Source: JAFEBO01 sp036392375
Lineage (GTDB): Bacteria > Planctomycetota > Phycisphaerae > Phycisphaerales > UBA1924
Reading direction: 5' to 3'
Assembly (NCBI GenBank): GCA_036392375.1
Contig: DASVYC010000015.1
Coordinates: 1-63,443, forward strand
Length of the DNA stretch: 63,443 nt
This document shows positions 17,878-27,144 of the stretch, piece by piece. The notes beneath the pieces were generated by a model. It was not told the origin of the DNA and ran no database searches. It worked only from the letters and a program-made list of their open reading frames with translations. Position numbers and translations under genes: made by a program. Each line of letters opens with the position of its first letter. Position 1 is the stretch's first letter.

Positions 17878-20250
17878 GTGAGCCGCCTGCTGCCATTCTC
17901 CAATCTCACCGCCGAGGACGCGGCGGCGTACGTGAGCGTGGCGGTCGAACGAGGAATCGAACGAATTGGCGAAGGCTCCGAGCTCCTCTATGCCGTGCCC
18001 CGCAACCTCGCCGACCCGATCCCCGTCGTGGGCGAGCGCGTGGAGGTGCCGCTCGGCCGCCAGACCGCCGGCGGCATCGTCGTCGCCGTCGGCGGGGTGG
18101 AAATGCTCGGCGATCTCGATCCCTTGAAGGTCCGCGCGATCGCCGCCCGCACCGGCGCGGGCCTGCCTCCCACCCTCGTCGAGCTCGCCCGCTGGATGAG
18201 CGGCTACTACGTCTGCCCGCTCGGGATGACGCTCGCCACCATGATGCCCGCCGCCGTGAAGCGCGATGTGGGCAAGCGTGAACAGAAAGTCCTCGCGCTC
18301 GCCGACCTCGACGACGCCCGCCGCGGCGAGCTCGCCGCGCTCATCGGCAAGCCCGCCCGGGCCGTGTGGGAGAAGATCATCGCCGAGGACGCGCTGGCGA
18401 TGCCGCTGCCGCCGCTGGAGCTCAAGGGTCTCCTGGGCGAACGCACCATGCGCTCGATCAACCGGCTCCTCGTCGCCGGGCTGCTCGTCGAACGCACCCG
18501 CGAGATCATCCGCGCCAGCGAAACCCTGCCGCTGTCGCAGCCCAACGCCTTCGGCTCCGCCAAGGTCATCACCCCCACCGCCGATCAGCAGCGCATCATC
18601 GACGCCATCCTCCCCCGCGTCCTCACGCCAACGTTCGGCGTCCATCTTCTCTACGGCGTCACGGGCTCGGGCAAGACCGAGGTCTATCTCCGCCTGCTGC
18701 GGGCCATGCTCGACTCCGACGAACACCGCAGCGCCATCGTCCTGGTCCCCGAGATCGCGCTCACACCCCAGACCTCCGAGCGCTTCCTCGAACGCTTCCG
18801 CGACCGGGGCGTCGCCGTCCTGCACTCGGGGCTCACCGCCGCCCAGCGCAACAAGGAGTGGTCGCGGGTGGCCTCCGGCGCCGCGCGCGTCGTGGTCGGG
18901 GCCCGCTCCGCGCTCTTCGCGCCGGTGCAGAAGCTCGGCCTCATCATCGTCGACGAAGAGCACGATTCCTCATACAAGCAGGACCAGCTCCCCCGCTACC
19001 ACGCACGCGACGCCGCCATCAAGCGGGCCCAGCTCGAGAACTGCCCGATACTGCTGGGCAGCGGCACGCCCTCGCTCGAATCCTGGCACAACGCCGCCAC
19101 CGGAAAGTTCTCGCTCTGGAAGCTCCTGAACCGCGTCGGCGGCGGCGCGCTACCAGCCGTGCGCATCGTCGACCTGATGATCGAGCGTCAGGAGGCTCGC
19201 AAGCAAGGGCTGGGCGATGTCAACCTCGGCCCCACCCTCCGCCGCGAGTTGCACGACACACTCCGCGCCGGGGCCTCGGCCATCCTGCTCCTCAATCGCC
19301 GCGGCTACGCCACCTTCGTCGGCTGCGCCGGCGGCCCGTCCTGCGGCTGGTGCCTCTTCTGCGATCGCTGCGACGCCAAGATGATCCTGCACCGTGACCG
19401 CACCCTCCGCGCCGGCGAGCTGGTCCGCTGCCACCACTGCCTCTCCGAGCGCATCCTCCCCGCCAAGTGCCCGCAGTGCGCCCGCGGCATCGTGCGCCTC
19501 GGTGCCGGCACGCAGCGCGTCGAAGAAGAAGTCGCGAGCCTGCTCGCGTCCAGCGGCGTGGACCCTGCCGCCCTTGTGCGTGTCGATCGCGACACCATGA
19601 AGACCGCCAGCGACTACTTCGCCGCACTCGAGTCCTTCGCCCAGGGACGCAGCCGCGTGCTGCTCGGGACGCAGATGATCGCCAAGGGCTTGGATTTCCC
19701 TGGCGTCCGCCTCGTCGGCGTGGTGAGCGCCGACACCGGGCTGTTCGTACCCGACTTCCGGGCCGACGAGCGCACGTTCCAGTTACTCAGCCAGGTCGCC
19801 GGACGCGCCGGGCGCGCCAACGCCGCGGGCACGGTGATCATCCAGACCTCGGACCCGACCAACCGCGCCATCGTCGCCGCCTCGCGCCACGCCTTCGAGA
19901 GCTTCGCCGCCGATGAGATGCGTCTACGCCAGATGGCGATGCTCCCACCCTTCTCACGCTTCGCCCGCATCGTCTGCCGCGACGAGAAGCTCGACGCCGT
20001 GCAGGCACGCTGCAACGAACTCGTCCGCTTCCTCCGCGAGACCCCCGCCAGCGAGCGGCGCGAGCTCCGCGTGGACGGCCCGATTCTCCCGGCCATCCCC
20101 CGCGTCGCCGATCAGCACCGCCTCTCGATCGAGCTCCACGCGACCCGCGCCGGCACCGTGCAAGCCGCGCTCGCCGCCGCTCGACAAGCCGGACTCCTCA
20201 AAAGCGATTCCAAAACCGCCATCGACGTGGACCCGGTCTCGATCTTGTGA
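17878..20250 (+). CDS. priA: Primosomal replication protein N' (PriA helicase)
   Basis: A 790-residue 3'-5' DNA helicase that reloads the replisome at stalled forks. It has an N-terminal 3'BD/WH region, Walker A GVTGSGKTEVYL, Walker B IIVDEEHDSSYK, and motif VI QVAGRAGRA. The zinc module (about residues 480-540) keeps its eight expected cysteines, but the first pair is widened (C-x5-C instead of C-x2-C) and an extra cysteine is inserted (CGWCLFCDRC); the later pairs are RCHHC and KCPQC. The start GTG 17878 is set by the -10-like box 7 nt upstream and the first conserved residues. Long antisense frames over it are shadows. Confidence 0.94.
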   Translation: MSRLLPFSNLTAEDAAAYVSVAVERGIERIGEGSELLYAVPRNLADPIPVVGERVEVPLGRQTAGGIVVAVGGVEMLGDLDPLKVRAIAARTGAGLPPTLVELARWMSGYYVCPLGMTLATMMPAAVKRDVGKREQKVLALADLDDARRGELAALIGKPARAVWEKIIAEDALAMPLPPLELKGLLGERTMRSINRLLVAGLLVERTREIIRASETLPLSQPNAFGSAKVITPTADQQRIIDAILPRVLTPTFGVHLLYGVTGSGKTEVYLRLLRAMLDSDEHRSAIVLVPEIALTPQTSERFLERFRDRGVAVLHSGLTAAQRNKEWSRVASGAARVVVGARSALFAPVQKLGLIIVDEEHDSSYKQDQLPRYHARDAAIKRAQLENCPILLGSGTPSLESWHNAATGKFSLWKLLNRVGGGALPAVRIVDLMIERQEARKQGLGDVNLGPTLRRELHDTLRAGASAILLLNRRGYATFVGCAGGPSCGWCLFCDRCDAKMILHRDRTLRAGELVRCHHCLSERILPAKCPQCARGIVRLGAGTQRVEEEVASLLASSGVDPAALVRVDRDTMKTASDYFAALESFAQGRSRVLLGTQMIAKGLDFPGVRLVGVVSADTGLFVPDFRADERTFQLLSQVAGRAGRANAAGTVIIQTSDPTNRAIVAASRHAFESFAADEMRLRQMAMLPPFSRFARIVCRDEKLDAVQARCNELVRFLRETPASERRELRVDGPILPAIPRVADQHRLSIELHATRAGTVQAALAAARQAGLLKSDSKTAIDVDPVSIL

Positions 20251-20260
20251 ACCCAGCGCT

Positions 20261-21067
20261 TCAGCGAGCCCCGAGCGACATGGAGTGGGAAGCCCGCATC
20301 TCGTCCTCGCCGCGCCCGGATTCGTCCGTCCCGCGGCGATCCGCGAACCGCAGCCCCTTCTCATTCAACTCCCAACCCGTCCACTCCAGGTACCGTTTCT
20401 GCAGGTCCGCCACGATCTCGCTCGCCGACATCCCGCTCGCCGCGTAATCGATCGGCTCGTGGAACCGCACCCGCGCCCGCCCGAAGCGCCACAGGCTCGC
20501 CCACGCCGGATCGACCTGCGGCGTGCCGTCGATCACAACCGGCAACACCTTCGCTCCCGTTTTCTTGATGAGCAGCCCCACGCCCGGCTGGAACGCCATG
20601 ATCTGCCGCGCCGGCCGCTCGAGCCCGCCCTCGGGGAAGATCCCCAGCACGCCCCCCGCGTCCACGTGACGGATCGCCTCGCGCAACGCCGCCGAGTCGC
20701 GCCCATTCACGTCCACGCCGATGACGTTCGCCCACTCCCAGAACCACTGCAGGAACTCCACCTGCATCGAGCGGGCCATCATCCAGCGGATCTCAAACGG
20801 ACACACGGCTTGGATCAGCGGCACGTCCGCGCCCGCCGTGTGATTACTCACCACGATCAGAGGACCCGGATGCATCGATGCCGGCACATGCCCCCGGCCC
20901 TCGTAACGCGCCCGCTGCACGAACCGGGCGAAGACCCTCATCAGCCCCACCAACAGCCCCACCATCGGGTCCCGCCTTGGGTTCCGCACCAAGAGCGCGC
21001 TCAGCATGGCCACCGCGACCAGCGCGGCGAGAGCAGCAACGATGACCAAAAGCCCCAGCGGCGTCAT
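20261..21067 (-). CDS. 1-acyl-sn-glycerol-3-phosphate acyltransferase family protein
   Basis: A 268-residue PlsC-type acyltransferase, making phosphatidic acid or acylating a related lipid at the inner membrane. An N-terminal helix (about residues 4-28) is followed by the HX4D catalytic motif in SNHTAGADVP and by the FPEGGLERP motif. The final ~40 residues are polar and variable. The start at ATG 21067 is preceded 8 nt upstream by TAGCAT. It converges on priA, with 10 bp between stops. The substrate is inferred only from the family. Confidence 0.88.
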   Translation of the reverse strand: MTPLGLLVIVAALAALVAVAMLSALLVRNPRRDPMVGLLVGLMRVFARFVQRARYEGRGHVPASMHPGPLIVVSNHTAGADVPLIQAVCPFEIRWMMARSMQVEFLQWFWEWANVIGVDVNGRDSAALREAIRHVDAGGVLGIFPEGGLERPARQIMAFQPGVGLLIKKTGAKVLPVVIDGTPQVDPAWASLWRFGRARVRFHEPIDYAASGMSASEIVADLQKRYLEWTGWELNEKGLRFADRRGTDESGRGEDEMRASHSMSLGAR

Positions 21068-21075
21068 GCGCGGCG

Positions 21076-21081
21076 ATGCTA
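21076..21081 (-). promoter_or_regulatory. -10-like element of the plsC-type gene
   Basis: TAGCAT on the minus strand ends 8 nt before ATG 21067, another leaderless arrangement without Shine-Dalgarno. Confidence 0.45.
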
Positions 21082-21212
21082 GCCGTTGCAAACATGGGTT
21101 TCGACCACGCAACCTTTACAATCCGCGGCGGTCGATGGATGTTCGGGTGTAGACTCGCGCTCGCCTCGGCCAGAATGGGACGAGCGGCGCGAGGGTTCCA
21201 GCGAGAGGTCCG

Positions 21213-22631
21213 ATGAACGATCTGTGGGCAGGCCAGCGCGAGAATGCACGCAAGCGGGTCGAGCCGCTCGCCGTTCGCATGCGCCCGCGCACCCTCGACG
21301 AGTTCGCGGGCCAGAAACACATCCTCGGGCCTGGCAAGCTCCTCCGCCGCATGCTCGAGGCCGACGTCATCACCTCGCTGATCCTCCACGGCCCGCCGGG
21401 AACCGGCAAGACCACGCTCGCCGAGCTCATCGCGTCGTTCACAAAGCGTCACTTTGAGCGTGAAAACGCCAGCAGCGTGGGCGTGAAACGCATCCGCGAG
21501 ATCATCGACGAGTCCACCAGCCGCCTCGAACGCACCGGGCGCCGCACCGTCCTGTTCCTCGACGAGATCCATCGATTCACCAAGCCCCAGCAAGACGTGC
21601 TGCTCGCCGACGTCGAACGCGGCATTCTCACGCTCGTCGGTGCCACCACCGAGAACCCGCTCTTCGCCGTCAACAGCGCCCTCGTCAGCCGCAGCACCCT
21701 CTTCCGGCTCGAGCCGCTCACCGAGGACGACATCATCGAGGTTCTCCGTCGCGCCATCACCGACAAAGACCGCGGCTACGGCTCCATGGATCTCCGCGTC
21801 GACGACGACGCCCTCCGCGTCTGGGCCACCAAGTCCGACGGCGATGCCCGGCGGGCGCTGACGGCTTTGGAAGTTGCGATTCTCTCCGAGAGGAGCATTG
21901 GAGCCGATGGGCAATGGAGCATGCGGAAGGCGGGCGATTCCGCTCACTCTGCCCCACAGCCCCACTCTCCCACCGCCCCACTGCACATCACCCGCTCCTC
22001 CGCCGAGGATTCCATCCAGCAAAAAGCCGCCGTCTACAGCGGCGATGGCGACGAGCACTACAACACCATCTCGGCCTTCATCAAGTCCGTCCGCGGGAGC
22101 GACCCCGACGCCGCCATCTACTGGCTCGCCCGCATGCTCGACGCCGGCGAGGACCCCCGCTTCGTCGCCCGACGCCTCGCCATCCTCGCCAGCGAGGACA
22201 TCGGCAACGCCGACCCGCGCGGCATCATGGTCGCGCAGAGCGCGTGGGAGCTGCTCGAACGCATCGGCATGCCCGAGGGCCGCATCATCCTGGCCCAGGC
22301 CACAACCTATCTCGCGCTCGCGCCCAAGAGCAATGCCAGTTATGTCGCCATCGACGAAGCGCTCACCGACGTGAAGGAAGGCCGCACCATCGCCGTGCCG
22401 GTTCACCTGCGTGACCCCAACGCGGCACCTCCCGCGCCCGGCGGCGGGCCCGCCAACGCCAGCGGCTACCGATACGCCCACGCCGATGCCGGGGCCGTGA
22501 ACGATCAGGACTACCTGGGCGTGGACAAGGTTTACTACCGCCCCACCGACCGCGGCGCCGAGAAGGCGATGGGCGAGCGACTCGAGGAGCTCCGCCGCCT
22601 CCGACGAGGGGCCCGAAAGGGTGGGACATGA
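21213..22631 (+). CDS. rarA: Replication-associated recombination protein A (MgsA/RarA AAA+ ATPase)
   Basis: A 472-residue AAA+ ATPase related to clamp loaders, acting at stalled replication forks. It has Walker A GPPGTGKTT, Walker B LFLDEIHRF, sensor 1 GATTENP, and the C-terminal tetramer region ASEDIGNADPRG. Compared with standard RarA the linker after DARRALTALE is enlarged by some 20-25 residues (about 229-263), rich in histidine, proline and serine and encoded by CCCCAC repeats. GAGAGG precedes ATG 21213, and a TAGACT box lies about 65 nt upstream, so this gene has a normal leader. Its stop overlaps the next start (ATGA), so it forms an operon with the folate gene. Confidence 0.94.
   Translation: MNDLWAGQRENARKRVEPLAVRMRPRTLDEFAGQKHILGPGKLLRRMLEADVITSLILHGPPGTGKTTLAELIASFTKRHFERENASSVGVKRIREIIDESTSRLERTGRRTVLFLDEIHRFTKPQQDVLLADVERGILTLVGATTENPLFAVNSALVSRSTLFRLEPLTEDDIIEVLRRAITDKDRGYGSMDLRVDDDALRVWATKSDGDARRALTALEVAILSERSIGADGQWSMRKAGDSAHSAPQPHSPTAPLHITRSSAEDSIQQKAAVYSGDGDEHYNTISAFIKSVRGSDPDAAIYWLARMLDAGEDPRFVARRLAILASEDIGNADPRGIMVAQSAWELLERIGMPEGRIILAQATTYLALAPKSNASYVAIDEALTDVKEGRTIAVPVHLRDPNAAPPAPGGGPANASGYRYAHADAGAVNDQDYLGVDKVYYRPTDRGAEKAMGERLEELRRLRRGARKGGT
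21897..22005 (+). repeat. CCCCAC-rich repeat insertion inside rarA
   Basis: Positions 21948-21991 contain CCCCACAGCCCCACTCTCCC followed by ACCGCCCCACTGC, the same unit that fills the intergenic tract at 58990-59034. It lies in frame within the variable linker of rarA. The preceding 50 nt also encode residues without counterpart in other RarA proteins. Confidence 0.6.
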
Positions 22632-23218
22632 GCGACCCGCTCGAACACGACAAGCGACTCGCCCGCGCGGAGCTCAAGGCCGCCCTCGCGACGATTCGGC
22701 CGCAGCTCGGCGCGATCTCTCGCGCGGTCTGCACGCAGATCGCCGCGCAGCATTGGTGGATCGACGCCCGCGTCGTGATGCTTTTCGCCCCCATGCCCGA
22801 CGAGATCGATCTCCTCCCCCTCGCGACCGACGCGATCTCGGCCGGCAAGCGCGTGTGCGTGCCCAGAGTGGGCTGGGCCACGAGCGGCATGACCCCCGTG
22901 GCGCTGCAGCGCGGACCCGGCGACCTGGTCACCGGACGCCATGGCGTGCCCGAACCCCGGTCCGGGCTGACCGCCGTGCCCGCCGCGGAGCTCGACGTGA
23001 TCCTGGCTCCCGGCCTCGGGTTTGACATCTCCGGCCACCGCCTCGGACGCGGCGCGGGTTTCTATGATCGATTCCTGAGAAGCCCGGGAGTGCGGGCGGT
23101 GGTCGCCGGGGTCTGCCCCGAAGCGCTCCTCCGCGACGCCATCCCGGTCGGCGCGACGGACGCGCCGGTGCGGTTTCTCGTGACCGAACGCCGCATCCTG
23201 TCCTGCGGCGGATCCTGA
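22628..23218 (+). CDS. 5-formyltetrahydrofolate cyclo-ligase
   Basis: A 196-residue MTHFS-family enzyme that converts 5-formyl-THF to 5,10-methenyl-THF with ATP, recovering folate for one-carbon metabolism. The C-terminal signature LGRGAGFYDRFL, preceded by APGLGFDISGHR, is diagnostic; VPRVGWATSGM lies in the substrate region. It starts inside the rarA stop (ATGA overlap), so translation is coupled. The length is normal. Confidence 0.9.
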   Translation: MSDPLEHDKRLARAELKAALATIRPQLGAISRAVCTQIAAQHWWIDARVVMLFAPMPDEIDLLPLATDAISAGKRVCVPRVGWATSGMTPVALQRGPGDLVTGRHGVPEPRSGLTAVPAAELDVILAPGLGFDISGHRLGRGAGFYDRFLRSPGVRAVVAGVCPEALLRDAIPVGATDAPVRFLVTERRILSCGGS

Positions 23219-23310
23219 GCCCGAGCCCCCTCTGTGGGGCGGCTCGGCGCGATTGGTCGATATGGGCGATTCCCAAGGCCGCAAGCCTTGATGTGCACGG
23301 AGGTTGTTCG

Positions 23311-24693
23311 ATGGCCCTTCCTTCCCAAACTGAACGCCAGACCGAGATCGGTCGGTCCTATGTCCTCAACAAGAAGAATGCCGCCAACGGTGGGGCAAAG
23401 CTCGTCGTCGGCGTCGCCGCTGCTCTGATCCTCGTCGCTGGCACGATCTGGGGCGTCGTCTCCTTCGTGAACCGCAAGTCCGCGACCGGCACGCTGCCCA
23501 GCGAGAGCGCTGACGCCCCGCGGCCGCTCGCGTCCGGCGCGGTCAAAGAAACGATCGACCCCACCAACCCCGCCACCAACCCCCCCACCAACTCGGCCGC
23601 GCCCGGCACGGCACCCGCCTCCAATCCCACCACCGCGCCCGCCACCACGCCCACGACATCCCCCACGCCCATCCCGACCAGCACCCCAGCGACCGATCCC
23701 TCCGGCCGTCCCGCGTCGGTCGACGTGACCCGCAAGGACCTCACACCCACACTGACGCCCGCTGGCACGCCCGGCAACACCCCCGGTACCACGCCAGGCA
23801 CAACCCCCCCGCCCGGCACCAACCTCTCGCCGGGCGAGAACAAGGTCAACGATCCCGCCGCCGCCCCCGGGAACAGCGTTCCCCAACCCGGCACGCTGAC
23901 GCCCACCGGCAGCACCAGCGAGGTGATGCAGCTCATCCAGGCCGGCGAGCAGAAGGCCGCCGCCGGCGATCTGGTCCAGGCCCGCGCCATCCTGAGCAAA
24001 GCCCTGCTCCACACCGACGCCGTACGCGAGGACCGCGAGCGCATCCGCCAGAAGCTCGGCCCCATCAACCAGGACCTGATCTTCTCACCCAAGATCAACC
24101 CCGCCGATCCGATGAGCGAGGAGTACGCCATCAAAGCCGGCGACAATCTCATCAGGATCACCCGCAACCGCGAGCTCGCCGTCGATTACCGCCTCATCGA
24201 GCGCATCAACGGGCTCAAGGACAAGCCGCTCCGCGTCGGCCAGAAGATCAAGCTCGTCCGCGGCCCGTTCCACGCGGTCGTCAGCAAGGGCGACTACCGC
24301 CTCGACCTCTTCCACGGCTCGCCCGATGACCCGCAGAGCTGGACGTACATCCGCTCCTTCAAGGTCGGCCTGGGCACGGGCAACAGCACGCCGCTGGGCA
24401 ACTTCGTGGTCCGTCCGCGGAGCAAGCTGGTGAACCCGCCGTGGGTGAATCCGCAGACCGGCCAGAAGTTCGGCGCCAACGACCCCAAGAACCCCATCGG
24501 CGAGTACTGGCTCGGCCTCGAAGGCGTCGGTGAGAGCAAGACCATCACCGGCTACGGCATCCACGGCACCATCGAGCCCGACTCCATCGGCCAGCAGAAG
24601 TCCATGGGCTGCGTCCGCCTCGGCGACGACGACGTCAAGATGATCTACGAGCTGCTCGTCGAACAGGTCAGCGTGGTCAAGATCGTGCCCTGA
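23311..24693 (+). CDS. LysM and L,D-transpeptidase (YkuD) cell-wall protein
   Basis: A 460-residue membrane-anchored cell-wall enzyme. One helix at about residues 31-52 (GAKLVVGVAAALILVAGTIW) anchors it, followed by a Pro/Thr/Asn-rich linker of about 140 residues, a short helical stretch, a LysM domain near residues 268-312 (YAIKAGDNLIRITR) and a YkuD domain with HGTIEPDSIG and catalytic cysteine in SMGCVRLGDDDV. L,D-transpeptidases make 3-3 peptidoglycan crosslinks or attach proteins to the wall, which argues for peptidoglycan in this organism. The start is ATG 23311, preceded by CGGAGG; the linker DNA is repetitive. Confidence 0.92.
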   Translation: MALPSQTERQTEIGRSYVLNKKNAANGGAKLVVGVAAALILVAGTIWGVVSFVNRKSATGTLPSESADAPRPLASGAVKETIDPTNPATNPPTNSAAPGTAPASNPTTAPATTPTTSPTPIPTSTPATDPSGRPASVDVTRKDLTPTLTPAGTPGNTPGTTPGTTPPPGTNLSPGENKVNDPAAAPGNSVPQPGTLTPTGSTSEVMQLIQAGEQKAAAGDLVQARAILSKALLHTDAVREDRERIRQKLGPINQDLIFSPKINPADPMSEEYAIKAGDNLIRITRNRELAVDYRLIERINGLKDKPLRVGQKIKLVRGPFHAVVSKGDYRLDLFHGSPDDPQSWTYIRSFKVGLGTGNSTPLGNFVVRPRSKLVNPPWVNPQTGQKFGANDPKNPIGEYWLGLEGVGESKTITGYGIHGTIEPDSIGQQKSMGCVRLGDDDVKMIYELLVEQVSVVKIVP

Positions 24694-24699
24694 CGACGC

Positions 24700-25446
24700 T
24701 TACTTCTTAATACACCCAAACCCGTTGCGGATGTTCAGGTACCGCCGCCCCACTTCTTTCGCGAAGTGGTGCATCGCCGGGTTCGCGAAGATGTCGTCCG
24801 ACAGCAGCACGCCCCCGTCCCGGATGTGCGGCCAGGACGTGCGGTACTCGAACGTCATGTGGTCATACGTGTGCAGCGAGTCGTGGAAGAAGACGTCGAT
24901 GACCGGGTGCTCCTGCAGCGCCTTGGGCAAGAGCTCCCGCGCGTCGCCGAAGCGGATGTCGTATCGGTGTCGAAGCCGGTCCGGCACGCACCAGCCCGGG
25001 TTGCGCCCCGGCGGCAGCGTGGTCTCGGGCATGAAGTCGGTCGCGCCCTTGATCGTCTCCGACGCGGGCAGATCGATCGACACCAGCTTCCCGGTGCGGT
25101 TGTCCTCCATCGCCTGCAGGATCACCGCGCTCGACACGCCGTCAAACACGCCTGTCTCGATGTACACCTCGGGCTTGAGCGCCCGCACCAGCATGTACTG
25201 GAACTCGGCCCACGGCTCCCACTGCGCCCGACGGCGGCGCTGGCTCAGCATCGCGTGATCCACATCCAGGAACAACTGATCGTTCTTGTGAAACTCGAAG
25301 CGGAGCTGCTCGATCTCCTTGCCCGTCATCGACGGGAACAGCTTGGCGATCGCTTCCTGCGAGTACAGCCGTTCCGGCTGACGCACCACCGCCGGCATGC
25401 GGCGGGCGAAGTTCACGACGCGGGCGAACGTGATCGGACGCTTCAT
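24700..25446 (-). CDS. Class I SAM-dependent methyltransferase-like protein
   Basis: A 248-residue protein with a Rossmann-type methyltransferase core: YIETGVFDGVSSAVILQAM matches the SAM motif I, followed by LVSIDLPAS and DVFFHDSLHTYDHM, close to the Methyltransf_24/CmcI-type group that acts on small molecules or glycans. The substrate is not known. The start at ATG 25446 is preceded by GAGGAG. It converges on the L,D-transpeptidase gene with 6 bp between the stops. Confidence 0.75.
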   Translation of the reverse strand: MKRPITFARVVNFARRMPAVVRQPERLYSQEAIAKLFPSMTGKEIEQLRFEFHKNDQLFLDVDHAMLSQRRRRAQWEPWAEFQYMLVRALKPEVYIETGVFDGVSSAVILQAMEDNRTGKLVSIDLPASETIKGATDFMPETTLPPGRNPGWCVPDRLRHRYDIRFGDARELLPKALQEHPVIDVFFHDSLHTYDHMTFEYRTSWPHIRDGGVLLSDDIFANPAMHHFAKEVGRRYLNIRNGFGCIKK

Positions 25447-25567
25447 GTGTTGGCTCCTCACGAGGCCGTCCGTGTCAACGGCCACCGCGGATGTCGCAGC
25501 ATACCGCAGGCGTGCAGGATTCCATCACAATTCACAAGAATGAGCCCGATCGGCGGTGAGGATTTAC

Positions 25568-26125
25568 TTACTTGGGCCACAAAAGCGCGAACACGACCCC
25601 CGTAATCATCCCCATCACCACCCCGTCGAAAACATGACTCAGCATCGCCGGCTTGTTGGCCTGAAACCAGATCATCCCCGGCAACGCCGAGAACGAGAAC
25701 GCCAGCACGCCGGCGGTGCCCACCACTTGCATGACCTTGCCGAAGCCCGCTCCCCGCGGAATGCCCGCGGCCGCCGCCAGATACGCGATCAACGAGCACG
25801 CGACCAGATAGAACACAAAGGTGAACGCCATGTTCACTCCCATGTTCGGCTTGGACCACACGCTCAATGTCCCCATCGGCCCCTGCTCGCACTTGGCCTT
25901 GTTCTCCGGCTGGTGCGCTTCTTTGTGCGTGCCGAAGTTCGGGAAGAGATAGACGCCCGGCGGCAAGCTCAGCCCACGCACAAACTCGAGCACCTTGTTC
26001 TCGTCCGGCAGCTTCTTGAAGTCCTTGGTGTGCTGCGGCAGCACCATCCAGGCCAACGCGCCGTAGATCCACAACGCCACCGACGCCGCCACGATCGCCA
26101 GCCACAAGCTCCACAACAATTCCAT
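25568..26125 (-). CDS. Hypothetical membrane protein
   Basis: A 185-residue inner-membrane protein of unknown function. It has one N-terminal helix (about residues 2-24), a polar extracytoplasmic or cytoplasmic section of about 65 residues with a PPGVYLFPNF motif, and three closely packed C-terminal helices. The start ATG 26125 is chosen because GGGAG lies 6 nt before it; two in-frame upstream starts add residues antisense to nothing conserved. It lies between the methyltransferase-like gene and the TyrA-type gene, all on the minus strand. Its stop-to-start gap from TyrA is about 120 bp. Confidence 0.65.
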   Translation of the reverse strand: MELLWSLWLAIVAASVALWIYGALAWMVLPQHTKDFKKLPDENKVLEFVRGLSLPPGVYLFPNFGTHKEAHQPENKAKCEQGPMGTLSVWSKPNMGVNMAFTFVFYLVACSLIAYLAAAAGIPRGAGFGKVMQVVGTAGVLAFSFSALPGMIWFQANKPAMLSHVFDGVVMGMITGVVFALLWPK

Positions 26126-26244
26126 GCGCATCTCCCGGAATGCCCGCCCCCCATCCACGGCCACAACCGCGGGGAGACGGCACAATACCAAAACCAGGAA
26201 ACCCCTGGGGGACCCCGCTGAGCTGGTTCCCTGCCCCCCTCCGC

Positions 26245-26991
26245 TCACCCCAACCGCCGCTCAATCTCGTCCAGCGTCCGCCGCAGCTCGTCCCGCACCG
26301 CCTTCGCGTACGGATTCTCGCGTTCGATGGTCACAAACAGCTCCCACGAATCCGCCCGCAAGTTCGACCGCATCGCGAGAAACCGCTCGTACGCCGCCGT
26401 CGCCAGCGGCGTCTCGGGCAGACGCATCTCCCCCACCGCACGCGAGATCAGGTGCGTGAGGCCCTGCACATACGCCATCTGCCGATCGTGCTCGTCCGGC
26501 GCGATGTCGATGACGCGGAGCCGCAGCGTCTCCGCCAGGAACAATCGCACCCCCGCGGCAAGTTCCACATCGGCCCGGACCGGGCAGAACGCCAGCGGCA
26601 GGTTCTCGATGCCGTGCTTGCCGCTCTCGGGGCCGAAGAGCGGATGCGTGGCGATGATCGGCGTGCCCGCGGGCAAGATGCGCGTCATCAGCTCGATCGG
26701 CCTGAGCTTCACCGACGCCACGTCCATGACCAGCGGCAAGTCGCTCCCGCGGCGTGCGAGGTGTATTGCCAGGTCTGTCAGCACCGCCTCCATGTGCTGC
26801 ACCGGCACGGCGAGCACGACGACATCCGCCGCCGCGGCCTCGTCCAGCGAGACCCGGCGCGCGCCATCGAGTCTCTCAGGTTCCACAACCCGATCGAACA
26901 CGCTCACCGCCGCGTGCGGCGTCAGGTGCTTCGCCAGGAAGCGCCCGAAGGCGCCGAAACCGAGGATGGAGACCTGACGCACATCTGGCAT
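26245..26991 (-). CDS. Prephenate/arogenate dehydrogenase family protein
   Basis: A 248-residue TyrA-type dehydrogenase for tyrosine synthesis, oxidising and decarboxylating prephenate or arogenate. The NAD(P) loop is ILGFGAFGRFLAK; the catalytic segment THPLFGPESGKHG and the helix GLTHLISRAVGEM are characteristic. It is shorter than most family members and has no ACT or chorismate mutase domain. Whether NAD or NADP is used, and which substrate, cannot be fixed from the sequence seen. A TAGACC box ends 4 nt before the ATG. Confidence 0.85.
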   Translation of the reverse strand: MPDVRQVSILGFGAFGRFLAKHLTPHAAVSVFDRVVEPERLDGARRVSLDEAAAADVVVLAVPVQHMEAVLTDLAIHLARRGSDLPLVMDVASVKLRPIELMTRILPAGTPIIATHPLFGPESGKHGIENLPLAFCPVRADVELAAGVRLFLAETLRLRVIDIAPDEHDRQMAYVQGLTHLISRAVGEMRLPETPLATAAYERFLAMRSNLRADSWELFVTIERENPYAKAVRDELRRTLDEIERRLG

Positions 26992-26995
26992 GCGT

Positions 26996-27001
26996 GGTCT
27001 A
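26996..27001 (-). promoter_or_regulatory. -10-like element of the TyrA-type gene
   Basis: TAGACC on the minus strand ends 4 nt before ATG 26991. It is a weaker match (final C) to the TANNNT pattern of the other leaderless candidates. Confidence 0.35.
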
Positions 27002-27066
27002 TCGGCGATCCAGTTTGCCCACTCTGAGCAACAAGATTCCGCTCAGTGAGCAGCCACGCCACATTC

Positions 27067-27114
27067 CGCCAGAGACCCCGAGACCGAGGAGGCTCCGCGG
27101 CGAAGCCTCAGCGT
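27067..27114. repeat. Imperfect palindrome with AGCCTCAGCGTCT arm
   Basis: The gap between the protease gene and the TyrA-type gene holds AGACCCCGAGACCGAGGAGG facing GCGAAGCCTCAGCGTCT. It resembles the palindrome at 33389-33430 (GAAGACGCCGAGGC / GCCTCGGTCTTC), so the two may be copies of one repeat family. Confidence 0.4.
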
Positions 27115-27144
27115 CTGCAACCAGACGCTCCCTAGCCGCGCGAT

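Noticed and set aside
23219..23310. 6S RNA next to the 5-formyl-THF cyclo-ligase gene
   Set aside because: The linkage is known in proteobacteria, but only 92 bp are available and no 6S-like long hairpin with open bubble was seen.
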